Below are positions 1 to 45,843 of a DNA stretch of 64,000 nt, in pieces (position 1 is the stretch's first letter; each line of letters begins with the position of its first letter). The notes under the pieces were generated by a model. The model saw only the letters and a list, made by a program, of their open reading frames with translations, did not search any database and was not told where the DNA came from. The translations under genes and the position numbers were made by a program. Source of the stretch: Girardinichthys multiradiatus (taxonomy: Eukaryota; Chordata; Actinopteri; Cyprinodontiformes; Goodeidae); contig NC_061813.1 of assembly GCF_021462225.1 (NCBI RefSeq), positions 24,142,442 through 24,206,441 of the forward strand, written 5' to 3'.

Positions 1-614
1 AGCCCAGCTCGAGCTGAGCAGCGTCACCTTCCAGGACAGGGAGGAGCAGACCGGGGCAGACATCGTGCCTCCTCTGCCCCCGCATACCACCGAATCATTG
101 GCATTCATCTCATCCCTTCCAGGTCCCCAGACCCGCAGTCACACAGCTTTACCGTCACCTTGTCCCCTCCCAGCACACCCCCTCTGAGCCCTTTCCCTCC
201 TCCCCAAAGCACAGGATGCTTCAAACAAGGCTGAGCAGAGCAGATAAGGCTGATGCCCTGGGAAACTCTGCCCGGGGCTGAACCTTTCAGCAGCAGTGGC
301 TATTCCTGGCTACGAGGTAGCACGTTAATGAAAGTAAAAAGGTTTTACATATATAGCTCAGAGGGAGCTGGGCCCGGTAGGAGAGAGGAGAGGCAGGGGA
401 GGAATGGGGTGAAACTGTGCCAGAGCCATCTCGAAGGATGTGTTGTTGAAACAAACAATGTTTAGATATAATTGGTTCTTTGGCATTGGTCTGTATTTTG
501 CACCCACTACATCCTGTTTAACCCGAGGGGATACACAATAGGCCAAATGAGGCGAGGGGTTTCCTTGAGATGGTGAAAGGCTAAACATGAAATTGTGGAC
601 TCTTTTTGTCTTAC
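1..614. other. flt1 intron 3, partial
   Basis: Lies downstream of flt1 exon 3 in the direction of transcription. I could not recognise exon 4. Bases 1-180 are GC-rich and open on the plus strand for about 60 codons, but without a recognisable product. Confidence 0.5.
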
Positions 615-820
615 CTGTGACATATACGTAGACAGACCGCTGTTTCTGAGTCCTGTGCCTGTAGCAGCAGCGGTACAGGCCGGTGTGCCGAGCCTGGCTG
701 TGGCTGACTTTCAGAGAGCTGCAGTAGTGCTGGTGCGTCCTCCCACAACGTGAGTCAACCACTTCCACTTGTCCTCGGTCCAAGCCTGCAGGAAACGCCC
801 ATGACAGCTCCCAGCGACCA
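615..820 (-). CDS. flt1: flt1 exon 3: remainder of Ig-like domain 1
   Basis: Acceptor ACCAG at 821-825 and donor GTAAG at 614-610. The exon encodes an S-G-R-W-E-L-S-W start, then the Cys-rich FLT1-type core and the closing Y-R-C-C-Y and VYVYVT strands. The extra cysteine next to the canonical one (C-C-Y) is a local feature. The phase-1 end calls for a fourth exon that is not inside the window. Confidence 0.87.
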
Positions 821-3800
821 CTGGTCAGACATTACACCAAGGTCAGTTTTTGCTTAGAAACCACTTTTATGTTCCCAAGAAAACTTTTTAAAAATGAGTT
901 AAAATTTAGAGGTGTCATCAAATTTGACATGGGGCTTAAATGTCAGGTTTGTGATTTTTGAAGGTTCTATTGTAAGATGTAACCAGTTAAAAGCTTCTCT
1001 GCAGCAGATCTCTCTGGGTGTCTTTATTTGGTAGAAATCCAGTTTAGCTGATTCCACGTGCTATAGCTAATGGCTAATCTGAGAGGACAAGTGGACTTCT
1101 ACCACATATGAGGTCTCAAAAACATCATTGCAGTGTATGCAAACAGTATTTTATGAGCCTTTAAACAATTGTCCCAGCTGCTAATTGGCTGGTGCACTAG
1201 CAATGATGTGTGAAAAATGTACAGAGAATAGAAAACGTTGCATTTTTTGTAACAACATGACAGAGAATTAGGGCAGTAAATATTGCTTTTTGCAGTGCTT
1301 TACTTTTATATGAGAGGACCTCATGGTAAACATTTTCCAAGCTCTGTTCTGAATCAGATTTCACATAGGAAAATCATCAGTGACACACCACCCTCTACCG
1401 CCATTTTGTATTTAATGTGGTTGTCAAGATCCTTAGGTGCTTGGATTTTAATTTTCTTTTGTGTGTGTACTTTGACTATTTCTTTGCTGTTTATTATGAT
1501 CTATGGTCTTGCTTTCTTTAGTCATTTCCTTATGCTTATTCTTGTTAGGTGTTTTCTTTATCAGTTAATTCTTTGTGTTTTATTCTTTCTACATCTTGAT
1601 CAGTGGCGGATGCTGGTCTTTCAAGGAGGGGAAGCTCAATTTCAAGATTGCTGATTCGCTCATTTCGCTGTCAATCAAAAAAGGGATTCAGGCTCAAACA
1701 GATCATGCAGAAGCTGAGCATCCGGGCCAGCCAAGGCCAGCCCACTGCCCCATAGACCCCCAGAGACGCTGAGCGTCTGCTGGGCGGGACAAAGCCCAGC
1801 ATTTTTACTTCGCTATTGAACTCACTGTTTAAATCACTGTGAAGCTGCGGGAATGAGTGAGAGGAAAGCCACGTCGTTACCAGAGATAAGAAGCTGATTC
1901 TGAACAAAAGTTGAGCGCATTGTAGCGCATATTTAGTCAATGACATGTACACACAACAGTATATATTTGATCACTTATTTTTTTGACATTTTAGGGGAAG
2001 CTGAGCTTCCCTTGCAGTCTTAGAGCAATCGCCACTGATCTTGAGTTACCTGTTAGATATCTTCCCTGGGTTTCTTGCATTATTTTCAGATCTATTGTTC
2101 CTTATTCTCCCTTTCTCTCAGCTTTCAGCCTTCATTGGTCTCAGCAGTTCCTCATTCTCCCCTAATTGCTCTCTATAGCTACCCATGCCGTTCTCCTCAG
2201 TTTCCTCAGTATATAAATTCTGTTATTGTCATTGTTCTCCACTAGATCCTTCCGTTATCATGCCTTTCTATGTCCTCATTAATCAGACCAGTTTTCCCTC
2301 CATGCTAAATGCTCCATGGTCAGTTCTTCTTTTGCCTTATTGTAAGTTTTCTATTTTTGTTTATTAAATATTTTTTTACTCACCATGCTGCTCCCGAGTT
2401 CCTATCAACAATTTGGTCCAGAGAAATTGGTTAAGAGCATTCTCGTCGCAAGTCCATTAAAAATTGTGATTTGCTAACTGTTGTGGTGGTAACTATTATT
2501 ATGACATGCCGACAATGTACTTCTCTCCATTTTATGTCGTCAAACACTAAAGAAACACTTTTACAAATAGATGTTTTGCAGTACTGTGTGTACCACTGGG
2601 TTTATAACTGTCAGACAGGCTTACAAACGGCTTATACCTGCAACATTCACTATGTTTTACATGTGCTGCAGCCGTTTTGGATTTGGAACAGGGTCTGCTC
2701 AGAGACGTGACATTCCCAGTCAGATTTCAGATTTCCGGGGGAAATTCTTGCTCTATTTATGAATGAGAACTCAGAAAACCTGACTTCCAAGTATAAATAC
2801 AATACGTCGAATATCACTGACTTCCATGTATATAACTGTCCTATAAAAACATGAAGACAGTTTAATAGCCTTAGCTTTAAGTGTTTTGTATTTTTTTTTA
2901 GATTAGAGTTGTTTTGACATGGTAAAAGGTTATTTTTGTCTTGAGCCCTTTCAGACTTACCATCAGTTTCAGCATCCACAACCAACTAATCTGATTTTGT
3001 ACTAAAGGAAAAGCACCAAGAAAGTTGTCTGCTTTAGCTAGTCCTGACGGATGAAACTAATGGTTAGAGGGGCAATTTCCAAAAGCAGTCCTCCACCATT
3101 CTAAAACTATTTCAGTCTCAAAAACGACATAAGATAATTCTTTAAATAAAGTAGATGTGGTAGATATCGTCGGCAAGTAGAAAATTACAGCAATTAAGAG
3201 AGAAAACAGAAACATACTCTCTTATGAGAAAAGAGAGATCCCATAAATCCTGGTGTTTTCGTAATTTTTCTCTCATAAATTGCCAGTTCTTTGAACTTTT
3301 TTGGCTGCTGATCGGTCTACCTGAAACTCACCTGCAGTTGAGCATCAGAGTTTTGTTGGCCTCCAGAACCAGCTGCTGACTCTTGACGTCCAGTAGCGGG
3401 ACGCTAAACCTCCCCTTCTGCTCTTTGTCTGCAGATGTTGGAGAGAGAAACAAGAGAAGCTACAGAGACTCTCAGTAGATTGCCCCCATTGTCCATGATT
3501 CTCTGCTCTTCAATCAATCAGGTAATGTGGAAATGCACAAGCAACGTCCCTCTTGTTTATCAACTAAAACATTTTCTCCACTTGATCTGTGAGATGTATT
3601 AATTAGAGTGGAAGACACTCGTCTGTCCACCCTTCCTTCCTCAGAACATGGGAAGCATCCATCCTTCACTCCTACAGCCTCTACTCACAGGCCCAAATCC
3701 CAAATCTGCTAGTAGTCAAATCGTTGCCAATGACATTAGTTGATTTATTACTTGACAACTGTTCCCATGATGCTCCATTTTAGTGTTATTCACACTGCAA

Positions 3801-5276
3801 ACACTTCCTGTACTATTTCCTAAGGTTTCTGAGTGTGAGGAGGCAACAAACAATGACCCGGAGGAAGATTGAGTGGAAGTCAGTGGTCTCCTACTTGTTT
3901 TTTTTTATTTTGGGTAGGGGGACTTATAGACAGACTTTTTCCCACACTACAGATTTTCTATTAAATCTTAAAGTATCCTAATGTGTACTCAATATGCAAC
4001 TGTTACATCGTTTCAGACTAAAAAGACAAAAACACACCAATGCTTCACCATTGCCTACGAGATGATGAGATCTTTTCCACTTCTGAGACGCCTCCCTTGC
4101 CTCTGCAGGTACAGCCAACATTTCAAAATGTCGATGCAATCAGGGATGTGGTCGCATTTTTACTGGGAGCTTTAAGTTATTTGTAAAGTGTTACATTTTA
4201 TGTAGAATAAGCCTTCGCCAAAAATGATTTGACAGGGATAAACATGGTGATTTCCAGACACGCTCAAATGGAAAGTCCTGCCAGACTTGTTTCCCTTTCG
4301 AATAGTCAGTAAAATGAGGTCACAGAGATAATATTCAACGACAAATAAAGGTCCAAACGTATGCCTATCTACACAAAAAATCATTTTATGTTAAACGGGT
4401 ACATCATCGTGAAACTTTTTGGTTATTTCATACTGTGCGTAATATTTCCAAAATCATGCTAAATTAGCATAATTTTAATTTTAACCTCATAGACACTTTC
4501 ATTAAAAATATTAACAAAACGGGACTGAGATTAATTCATTCAAATGTATAATAATAATAAAAAAATCTAATTTGAATGTTAATCCAACATATTTTCCCTT
4601 TCAAATACAATTTTTTACATTTGTCTCTAGAACAATTTTTTTGTGAACTGGAGCTATACCCCTCATGGCAAATATTCTGTGCATCAACATTAATTACACG
4701 AAACGTCCCAGTTGTTTAAAAAAAAAAAAAACTCCGGAGAGATCATCTGAGTGAAAAACAACCCATCGACATTTCGGCGCCGCGAATGAAATTAACCCCA
4801 GTTCCTCTACCGTAATTATTTAGCCCCAGGTGATCGTGACCCCTCTTTCCTTTAGATAAAGTGAGGAAATAACGCTCTTTGTGTATCCATTCAGTCGGGG
4901 CAAGGCACACAAGGAGCCGAAACGCAGGGGAGCGCGTCATCCAAACACTCCGTTTACGCGCTCCCAACAGAGATCCACACAAGCTGAACAACCAGCGGCG
5001 ACTCAAGTGGCTGATAAATCTGGAGCCGCATGCAGATTTTCTCATAAGTGCGCATGTTGTTTTTTGTCTTTTCTTCAATTAAACTTGTGCGTAAAACTTG
5101 GTTAGACGCATTTTGACCTATTCGTTGATTAGTTTAGCAGTTATATGATGCAGCGAGCAAAAGCGATAAATAGCGGTTCTCCTGTGTACCTCTTAGAATA
5201 TAAAGGGAAGTTTTCACTCACCTTTTCCAAAAACACCGTACAATCCACAAAGCAGGCCAACAAGAATAAAATTCAT
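615..5276 (-). CDS. flt1: flt1 (VEGF receptor 1), coding exons 1-3, partial gene
   Basis: 5' part of a class V receptor tyrosine kinase that binds VEGF family ligands at the endothelial surface. Three exons splice in frame: 5276-5222 (signal peptide, ends phase 1), 3428-3332 (ends phase 2), 820-615 (ends phase 1). Together they encode a signal peptide and the first Ig-like domain. The match is to FLT1 rather than KDR or FLT4: exon 3 carries SRCGRTHQHYCSSLKVSHSQ followed by A-R-H-T-G-x-Y-x-C, the same Cys-Gly-Arg and His-Thr-Gly-x-Tyr pattern as mammalian FLT1, and ends with the VYVYV strand typical of VEGFR Ig1. Exon sizes (55 coding, 97, 206 nt) fit the VEGFR gene plan. Transmembrane and kinase exons would lie left of the window. 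Identity is from remembered family sequence, not from a search. Confidence 0.88.
3332..3428 (-). CDS. flt1: flt1 exon 2: start of Ig-like domain 1
   Basis: Acceptor CTGCAG at 3429-3434 and donor GTGAG at 3331-3327 bound 97 bases. They encode FSVPLLDVKSQQLVLEANKT and then a strand ending in the first Ig cysteine (LNC). This is the segment that precedes the conserved C-R-G motif in VEGF receptors. It contains the glycosylation sequon N-K-T. Confidence 0.85.
5222..5276 (-). CDS. flt1: flt1 exon 1: start codon and signal peptide
   Basis: ATG at 5276-5274 opens MNFILVGLLCGLYGVFGK, a short hydrophobic signal sequence. The exon ends AAAAG with donor GTGAGT at 5221. It contributes 55 coding bases and leaves phase 1, matching the G needed to complete the first codon of exon 2. 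The 5' UTR continues to the right from 5277, and its start cannot be placed from sequence alone. Confidence 0.85.
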
Positions 5277-8200
5277 AATTTCTGTTGAATCCGACGCAGC
5301 AACCTTTCAGATATAAAGCATAGAACAAGTTTTATCCCTGCTGCTGATGCTCTCCCCGCTCCACGGTAGTCTGCAGACCCAGCACAGCGCTGCAGGCTGT
5401 TGCGCTCATGCAGGGCTGATGGTCAGTGAATGGAGACGGTGAGTTTCCGAAGGCTGGCTGCGAGAAATCACGCAACAGGACACCACGCTTTAACTCCAGT
5501 GCAACTTTTTCCCATCGTTCTGGATTGTGTTGCCTATTTATATTGTTCCCACACTGCAGCCACCGGATGGTGGGCTTCTATTACGTGCGCTGACACACCC
5601 ACCGTGCGTAACAGGAGTATCCTCCCAATCCTGAGTGGTCAAGAGATCCGTGTGGTGCTGATGAGAAAATGTTATGGCATCTGAATGAGTCAAGTTTATT
5701 TCATTAACTGTTAAAATCGCGCTCTTCCCACCCTGGATAAGTGAACCTGATTATTGGACCTAAATATAAGCAGAGTGCACCATAAACCTGCTCTGCAGTC
5801 ACATGGTGCACCCTTGATTAGCAGACGGGTTGAACAGCACGTAGGCACAGGGCAAGTGCGATGTGCTTCCTCAACCTTCAAAATGACAGATGGGTTTCTC
5901 ACATTGCAAACGGAAAATGCCTTTAGAGAAAAACAAGTGTGCCACACGGATGCAAGCGCAAAGTGCACGTAACAGGTTCTCCAGCCACCAAACAATGATA
6001 TCATCACATGACATCCAGACTGCTAAAGGTTCTCAGACTATAGCAGCGCAAAAATCTGAGCCGGAAAAGTAAAAAATTAGATGACAAATGGGTTTATTTT
6101 TAATGGGCATGAGAGGTAACCGCGGAGATGGATGAAAAAGATGCACACAGACACGAAGATGTTTCAGTGGCCTGTTTTTAATGGAGAATAAAAGACAAAT
6201 TGACTTAGCTGAATCATGTGGGTATATTGCGCATCATTCCTTCTGCAGGTGCAGTTCCGCATACTTTATAAGAAGCAGAGTTTCCTTGGAGAACAAATCG
6301 TTACAGGAAAAAATGTAAAAAAAAAAAAAAAAAAAAACGTTTTTAAAAAGCAGGTCTTTAATACATTCATACAACAACAAAAAATCTACAATTAATTGTT
6401 TTATAGAAAAACTGTGGTGAAGATGTGTGTATCAAGCGTTATACATTATTTATTCTGGTATACTTGATGGTCCAGAGCATCAGCTGTCTTTTTAATCAAT
6501 TTCTGCCATGAGCTTCATTCATTATTACAATCCACATCCTTTTGTTGGGAAAATATTAAAAAGACATAACCATCAATGCCCAATGTATCAATATGAATAC
6601 AAAAAGGAGAACTCCAGGTGATATGCCCAGCTTTTAACAGAATCTAATAAACAGTTGAATTTTTAAAGCTTCCAAAGCTTTAGCACATGGAATGTTAAAG
6701 TTGTTGCTCATGTTGGTTGGTTGTGAATCTTTTTCTACCACCGTTTTTCCTTCCACTAAAGCTTCTATTAATGTTCTTAAACATGGCTTGTTGTTAACAG
6801 CCAGCTTCTTTAGCAATGCATCCTTGTAACTGCCTACTGGGCAACTGTCAAGTGAACAGTCTTCCCCATGACTGCTAGGCCATAACATAACATAACATTT
6901 CTGAATTAAAAATCCTTTAACTGGTGTTGGATTTTGGGTTTTCATTACCTATAAACCATCATTATATGAAAAAAAATGAAATAAATCCAAAAATGTATCA
7001 TGCTGTGTGTAATGGATCTATATAAGAGTTTCACTTTTTGAACTAAATTACTGGAATAAACTTTTATGACGTTATTTATTGAGATGTCAATGCAGACCAA
7101 TAGGTGATATGAGCTGAAATATCAGAGATCAGAGAAAAGTAAATGAAAATATCTCAATAGAAAAGACAGACAAGATTTCCTTCTGATTTTCCTACTTGTT
7201 CTTTAAACAACACAGCAGCTAAATGCTGGTTTTAAAGATAAAACAGTTTACAGGAGGGCAGAGATGCTCTTCTTACCGAGTTCCTCCTGTGCAGTTACAG
7301 AGTATATTTAACATGTAGCTATGGCTCAGGTAAACTTATCATATGCACAAATGCACAAACAAAGATACAGTACAAAACAGTAAGTAATCAGTACACAGAC
7401 AAGTGTATATGAACATCTGGAGACAACTCTTGTAACTGGAAATCCCACCATTGGAATTTAGACAAGATATGAAGTAAGGAGGACAACACGTACTTGGAAA
7501 ATAGGATGCAATTAGATTTTGAAAGTAACTGTGTAGATAATGTAAACTGGAAAACATCTGCCCTGATGATTCATTCCTAGCAGAGACTACTTCAGTTACC
7601 AAAGAAAAATCTCAGCCACTGCAGCAGAGGCACAGAGAGGCATAGGGTTTTCATAAGAAACAAGACAGCATGGATAAAGGAGCATTAAAATAAGCTGAGT
7701 GGTCATAAATCTCTTCAAAATAAAAGCATTGCACTCTTTTTGGGTTTTTGCTTTAAGAGGATGCACTTTACTTACAAATATGGCAAAATTAGCTTCCTTA
7801 TATAAAAACTAAACAAAAACATACAGTAGAAACACCTTGGCTATTGTGCAGTAAAGTAATTTAAAGTTACTATGTTCTACATCCATGCATTCCGTTATAT
7901 TTGAGGTTTTATAATAACCTCCTTGTATGTTTTCTTTTCCCACAAGCAAGATGAAATATGGAGAACTACAAATGCTTCAGCATATTGCTTTAAACTAAAT
8001 ATTTTTATCACAGCCAAATAGCTGGAAAAAAACAGTTAAATGCAGCAAAACATCATTTTATTATTTATTTTCAAAACATGAAAATAAATAATAAAATAAC
8101 GTTTGCATGAAGCACTCTGAATTTCTTTTTTATTTCTTTTAAATCAAAGCTGCTTTAACATGGCAGAAATTTTAATTGGAAGCAGCCATGCTCGTAGTAG

Positions 8201-8599
8201 CTGTTAGAAGTTTTTCAAGTTTCTGCACACCTATGCAGTTCAGAAAAGTATCTGCAAATAAGATACCAACTGCTTTAGCCTCTCTACAAACCCCCATTTA
8301 AAAAATATAGACTCTATCTTTAACATTTTGATTTTGTGTTAACCATATCCTGCTTGAAGGTAATTATTCAATCTACTCAATTAACTTCAAGTTCACTTAT
8401 TGATCAGTTTGAGAACTTTTTGTACATGTCAACATGTTGCATCTTGCAGACTGTGAGGATGCTGATTGGTTTGTGGTAGGATGGTGCTTCCTCTGCAATG
8501 GGCAAATTCCAGAAAGGTGACAGAAAAATTATTTGGCTTCAATACTGAAACCACTGTTCTGTTAGCAAAGCTATTTGCTTGTTTTAGTTTCATGTTTTT
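5277..8599. other. Intergenic: flt1 5' UTR/promoter side and ST14-like 3' flank
   Basis: The flt1 promoter should sit just right of 5277, and the 3' UTR of the ST14-like gene just left of 8600. I see no convincing coding sequence. Notable contents are an A-run at 6317-6338 and an AT-rich perfect hairpin at 8055-8097. Several AATAAA hexamers occur on the minus strand, including one inside the hairpin arm, which could serve the ST14-like gene. Confidence 0.5.
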
Positions 8600-33740
<25,141 letters not shown>

Positions 33741-34240
33741 AGCAGTGTCCAGTTTAGCTCCGGAGAGGTGATTCGCAACAATACCTCAGACATAGAAACG
33801 ATGGAGAGAGGGAAGAAGAGAGGAAATCCCCACTGTTGCTTCCTCTGACCAAAAAAAGGAGCAAAACAAAAAAAAAGGAGAAGAAATCTGAGCTGAGGAG
33901 CTCGGACGCACAGGGGCATTCACCGCCTCCCGTTTACCTGAACAGGGCGGCAGGTGTCACACGGAGCCCCAGAATGCAATGCGAGGGACAATGAGGCCAC
34001 TATGAAAGGGTACAATCCGAGCAACCATCTGTTGGACAGATATTGTGGGCAAACTTGCTCTCTGTGTATGCAGGGGTCCCAGATCAGAGGGACAAAAGAG
34101 TGCTTGAGGGGAACGTGTGTGAGATATTATACCATGGATGCTCCACAGGGTGCAAATCATTTCATTTGGAGAGATAATTTCATTAACAGTAGGAACACAA
34201 GGACAATGAAACATCAGTACAAAGACACTGCGTAATTTTT
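33741..34240. promoter_or_regulatory. Compact interval between tmprss7 and the ST14-like gene
   Basis: About 500 bp separates the tmprss7 polyadenylation signal from the proposed ST14-like start. It must hold the 5' UTR and promoter of the downstream gene unless that gene shares upstream tmprss7 transcription. No TATA box was recognised with confidence. A pyrimidine-rich stretch on the minus strand at about 33785-33835 could be a splice acceptor for a 5' UTR intron. Confidence 0.4.
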
Positions 34241-34246
34241 TTTATT
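34241..34246 (-). terminator. tmprss7 polyadenylation signal AATAAA (candidate)
   Basis: AATAAA on the minus strand about 30 nt after the tmprss7 stop codon at 34276. If used, the 3' UTR is only about 50 nt and the transcript ends roughly 490 bp before the ATG of the ST14-like gene. Position and hexamer are seen; usage is inferred. Confidence 0.5.
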
Positions 34247-34275
34247 AATGAACACTATACATTGGTTTAATCGTG

Positions 34276-42192
<7,917 letters not shown>

Positions 42193-43674
42193 CTGCAGCC
42201 AGGAAAGTAGGGGCACACGGTCACATCTAATTAATCCAAAACTGCTTCTACAGGAGCAATCCATTTCTGTTGACCTTTCAGTGGTCTCTTCACCATGGCC
42301 TGAGTTTTATTAGGACGTGGTAGATGGAGCTGAAATCATATGACATGAACATAAAAGTGCCTCTTGATTGGCATAAGAGAAGGATGCTTGGTATCTGTGA
42401 GAACCATGAAGAGAACCTTCAGTTGCTCTCATCTTCAGGGGTTAAATCCAGGTTGGGTAGTTGTACATGACTTGGCCCTGAATTATGGATTACCAGGGTA
42501 AACTGTCCAGTTCAGCTGCTGTTGCACCATCAGCAGGGATGTCAGCTTGTGTCTGCTGAAAATGATGCTTGGGAGGGGGAATATCTGATCGCAACACAAT
42601 CTCCATCAGATGTAACACTCAGCACTCATTAAGTTACCCAATGCACATGCATTATTCATTCAGTGTCATCCCATACTGTGCAGCTGGCACTTAATCCATC
42701 ACAAGGGTATAGATGGAGAGGAACAAAACACGTTCAGTTATTTCAGACATTTTTAATAAAATAAAGCAACCTGGATTAACTTGTATCAGTGATCATAATT
42801 CTACTTAAAAACTAATATTATTAAGTCTAGGACATCAAATCTGGTTAGAAATTCACATAATTTGTTATTGTAACTATTGAAAAAAGGTAGTTTAGACTCT
42901 TACATCAAAACGGGAAATGGTTTAGCTCACTCCAGCGAACTTGTGCTCCCTTTTGTAATTGCATAATATTTTTTTTTCACATTCAGTTAAACTGCAGATA
43001 TATAACTTTAATAAACTGAAAACCTACCAATTTCCAAAGATCTTACCTTAATAAACCACTCTTTACAAAAAGTTGTTTCACTTTGATTTTGTCCAAGCCC
43101 AACTTATTACGATATTACATGCACTCTAACTGCTCCCAGATGACCTGACTTACTATACGAAACCTGATGTAGTAACATGTATTAAGTGTCCCAGCACTGA
43201 AAACTGGTTTTTATTAGCATGAGCATATTTTGGTGAAAAGAAATGCACCCTTTCACTGGGAAATACATCTGGAGTTGATTTGATGAGAGGCATTTTGCAC
43301 TTGGAAGCTGTTTGTACAGTCCCAGAAAAGGCGGGCTCAGGATTTCACAATGCAAGTGAATCAAAAAAGAGCCCAATTCATCAGATAGATAAGAAAAATG
43401 TTGGAGCAGCTAAATCAATCCACTGATATAGTCGGAGAGGAAAGTTGAAAAGCAGATAGCAGAGGTGAGTTTAATAATTTGAAAATTTCTGGACATTCAT
43501 AGAAAACGCTGCAGGCCTATGAGTAACAGAGTCTTTTAAGAGAGTAGTAAATAAAAGTAGAAAACCTATCATAAGATGAAAACAAAGAGGTTTATGGCTT
43601 TAATGATGTAATTGATCATTAGTTTCCCATGGCGACATTATTACACAACGTAATAATTAATGTTTGGCAGAACT

Positions 43675-43833
43675 GGATAATCCAGGTCCAGAAAGTAAGA
43701 ACCCTCCTTGGTTTTCCTTCATCCTGTTCACTTAACCAGGTGATTAGTCCCTGTCTATGTTGTGGAGATGGAAATGTGAACAGTTGGAACTAATCTCTGT
43801 ACAGGCCTTTTACTTTCTGGACCTGGATTGTCC
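43675..43833. mobile_element. Short MITE with 23-bp inverted ends
   Basis: Ends contain TCCAGGTCCAGAAAGTA (43681-43697) and its exact complement (43811-43827). Extended by six more bases per side the arms match at 22 of 23. Non-coding, 159 bp. Confidence 0.75.
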
Positions 43834-44049
43834 ACCTCTGCTGTTTTGTTGGAACACCAAATTGTCTACAAGTTGTAACGATCTGACCTAAACACCCGTA
43901 GAAGAAGCGAAACCGGTTAAGAAACTCAGGAACATCCAAGGAACCACAAAGTATCAAGCCTGGTATGGAAGATGGACTGCCTGCACTGTGGCCAGTTTTA
44001 CACCAACAGGGACTGAGAGGTTGCTGGCCAGGAAAGACACCCATGCTCC

Positions 44050-44640
44050 ATGACTGGGTTGAAATTTCCTGCTGCCCACATGGACAAGTGAAATGTTTCA
44101 GAGGTGTTCACACTCCGGGTCAGGTTCTTCTCAATGTGGACTCCCAGGAAGCAGAAGTCATCCACCCTCTCCACACAGTCCCTGCTGATGATCAGTGGTC
44201 TTTTTCCTACAGTCCACTATTGTCTACTTGGCCTTGGAGATGTTGAAAAGCAAGTTGTTCTTTGTGCACCATGCTGTCAGCCACCTTGTCCCTATAGTCG
44301 GACTTATCCCTCCTGGAGATGAGCTCCACCAATGTGGGGTCATCTGTGAACTTGACAATGTTGTTGTTGTGGTGAGTGGGGGTGCAGTCGTAGGTGTAGA
44401 AGGTGTAGAGGAGGGGGCTCAGCCCACAACCCTGTGGAGAGTTGGTGCTGAAGATGTATGTTGACCCAGTCTGACCCTTTGGCTGCAACCCATCAGGAAG
44501 TTGTGGATCCACGTACAGGTGGAGTGGGGCAGTCCAATGTCCCTCAGCTTGTCCACTGGTCTGTGGGGGATGATGGCGTTGAATACTAAACTAGAATCCA
44601 ATGTTAGTCTATGATTAACAGTGGAGGCCATTCCACGAAA
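44050..44640 (-). mobile_element. LINE reverse transcriptase fragment (L2 group)
   Basis: The minus strand encodes FNAIIPHRPVDKLRDIGLPH, then NSPQGCGLSPLLYTFYTYDC and NIVKFTDDPTLVELIS, the palm region with the active-site box decayed to FTDD. Frame changes once, near 44500. Confidence 0.75.
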
Positions 44641-45837
44641 CCAACCAATTTACATGAATTCTACCTTTTCTGATAGGAAGCATGACTGAACATTCAGCCA
44701 GAAATATGCCAGAAGCCTGTTGATGGCAATCAAAGGTGTGTGGTTCCTCTGCAACTAGCAGATCAGGGACATTTATGGAAAAAAAAAAATCAGAGTGTAA
44801 ATCAGAGCAGCATTGTTTAATTCTGATCTTCTGTGGATTAAAGAAAATCCATAATACATTTAAAGAAAACAAAAATTATTAGTAAACTCCGAAAAAGGAA
44901 CTTAGCAAATAAATCATTAAAAGCTCCAGATACGAGGCTTCATGCCATTGATGAGTGTATGCAAACATCTGACTGGAACCGTATCTTATTTCATAGATGA
45001 TCTGAAATACAATGATTTTGGCAAATAACATCCAGTGTTTATTGATGGAAGAAGAAAGCACAAAGATGTGATTTATTATCTGCTGAGGTTCAACACAATG
45101 CTGCAAAACTGATTGGATGATGTTTCATTTTGTAAAAGACTAAAGGTCTAAAACATACCATGAAACTCTGAAGAATATGAAGAAAAATACTCACCAAATC
45201 ACTGAGAAGGAAACCAGGTCTTCACTAATTTAAAATATTTTTTTACATATCTCTACAAACCATTATTGGGAGAAAACTTTCTCTCTGATAAAGTCAGTGT
45301 GAGGTTTCAGGCAATTATTGCCTCGCATTTCTTTCTCCTTGTTGATTACAGCGTGCAGCTCTACAGTACTGTTCCCACATTCTTCCTCCAGTTTGAATGG
45401 GAACGCACTAAAAATAAAACTGTATCCTACTTACACTCGCTGCGTCCTGCTGTGATGCATCACCGTCATTCCCTTCAGTCTGCTCCGTCTCCTTCCACTT
45501 CGTGCCCATGACAGATATCCCGTCAAGCCATTATCATCTAACACCCGATTTCTGTTTCTTCATCATCATCATTTTTTCTTCCTTTATTTTGAGACAAGAA
45601 TTTTCCTGTCAAAAGAGCTGCGGGGAAACTGTGAAACGCTCTGGATCTTCAGCCAACAGGTGTCTGAAACCAGATCCAAGCAGCGCAAAGGTGAACTTAA
45701 CAAGGTCCCACCTCCACTCCTGGCTGGTGTGGCTAAGGTTTCGTTCATCATCTTCCATCGCTATCCAACTCCCAAGAAGTAATATTCGCAAGCCTCAAAA
45801 TAACATCCATCTGCATTAGGTATGTTTGTACATCAGT

Positions 45838-45843
45838 TTTATT
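45838..45843 (-). terminator. spata13 polyadenylation signal AATAAA (candidate)
   Basis: AATAAA on the minus strand about 420 nt past the spata13 stop, followed by a GT-rich stretch. This would give a 3' UTR at about 46264-45820. Usage is inferred. Confidence 0.45.

Larger units (their letters stand above)
42193..45820. other. tmprss7 5' flank and spacer to spata13
   Basis: Should contain tmprss7 exon 1 and promoter, which I could not identify. Contains a MITE (43675-43833) and a LINE fragment (44050-44640). No other coding sequence is supported. Confidence 0.5.

Noticed and set aside
1..180. Plus-strand open stretch (AQLELSSVTFQDREEQTGAD and onward) that looks like an exon end
   Set aside because: No family recognised, no clear splice signals, and it lies within flt1 intron 3; too weak to call.
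4743..5105. Overlapping open frames on both strands in flt1 intron 1
   Set aside because: No splice context or homology; outside the VEGFR exon plan.
42193..42264. MDCSCRSSFGLIRC reading into the tmprss7 anchor exon as a possible N-terminus
   Set aside because: The stretch ends in a good polypyrimidine tract and AG, so it is better read as the intron before exon 42192.
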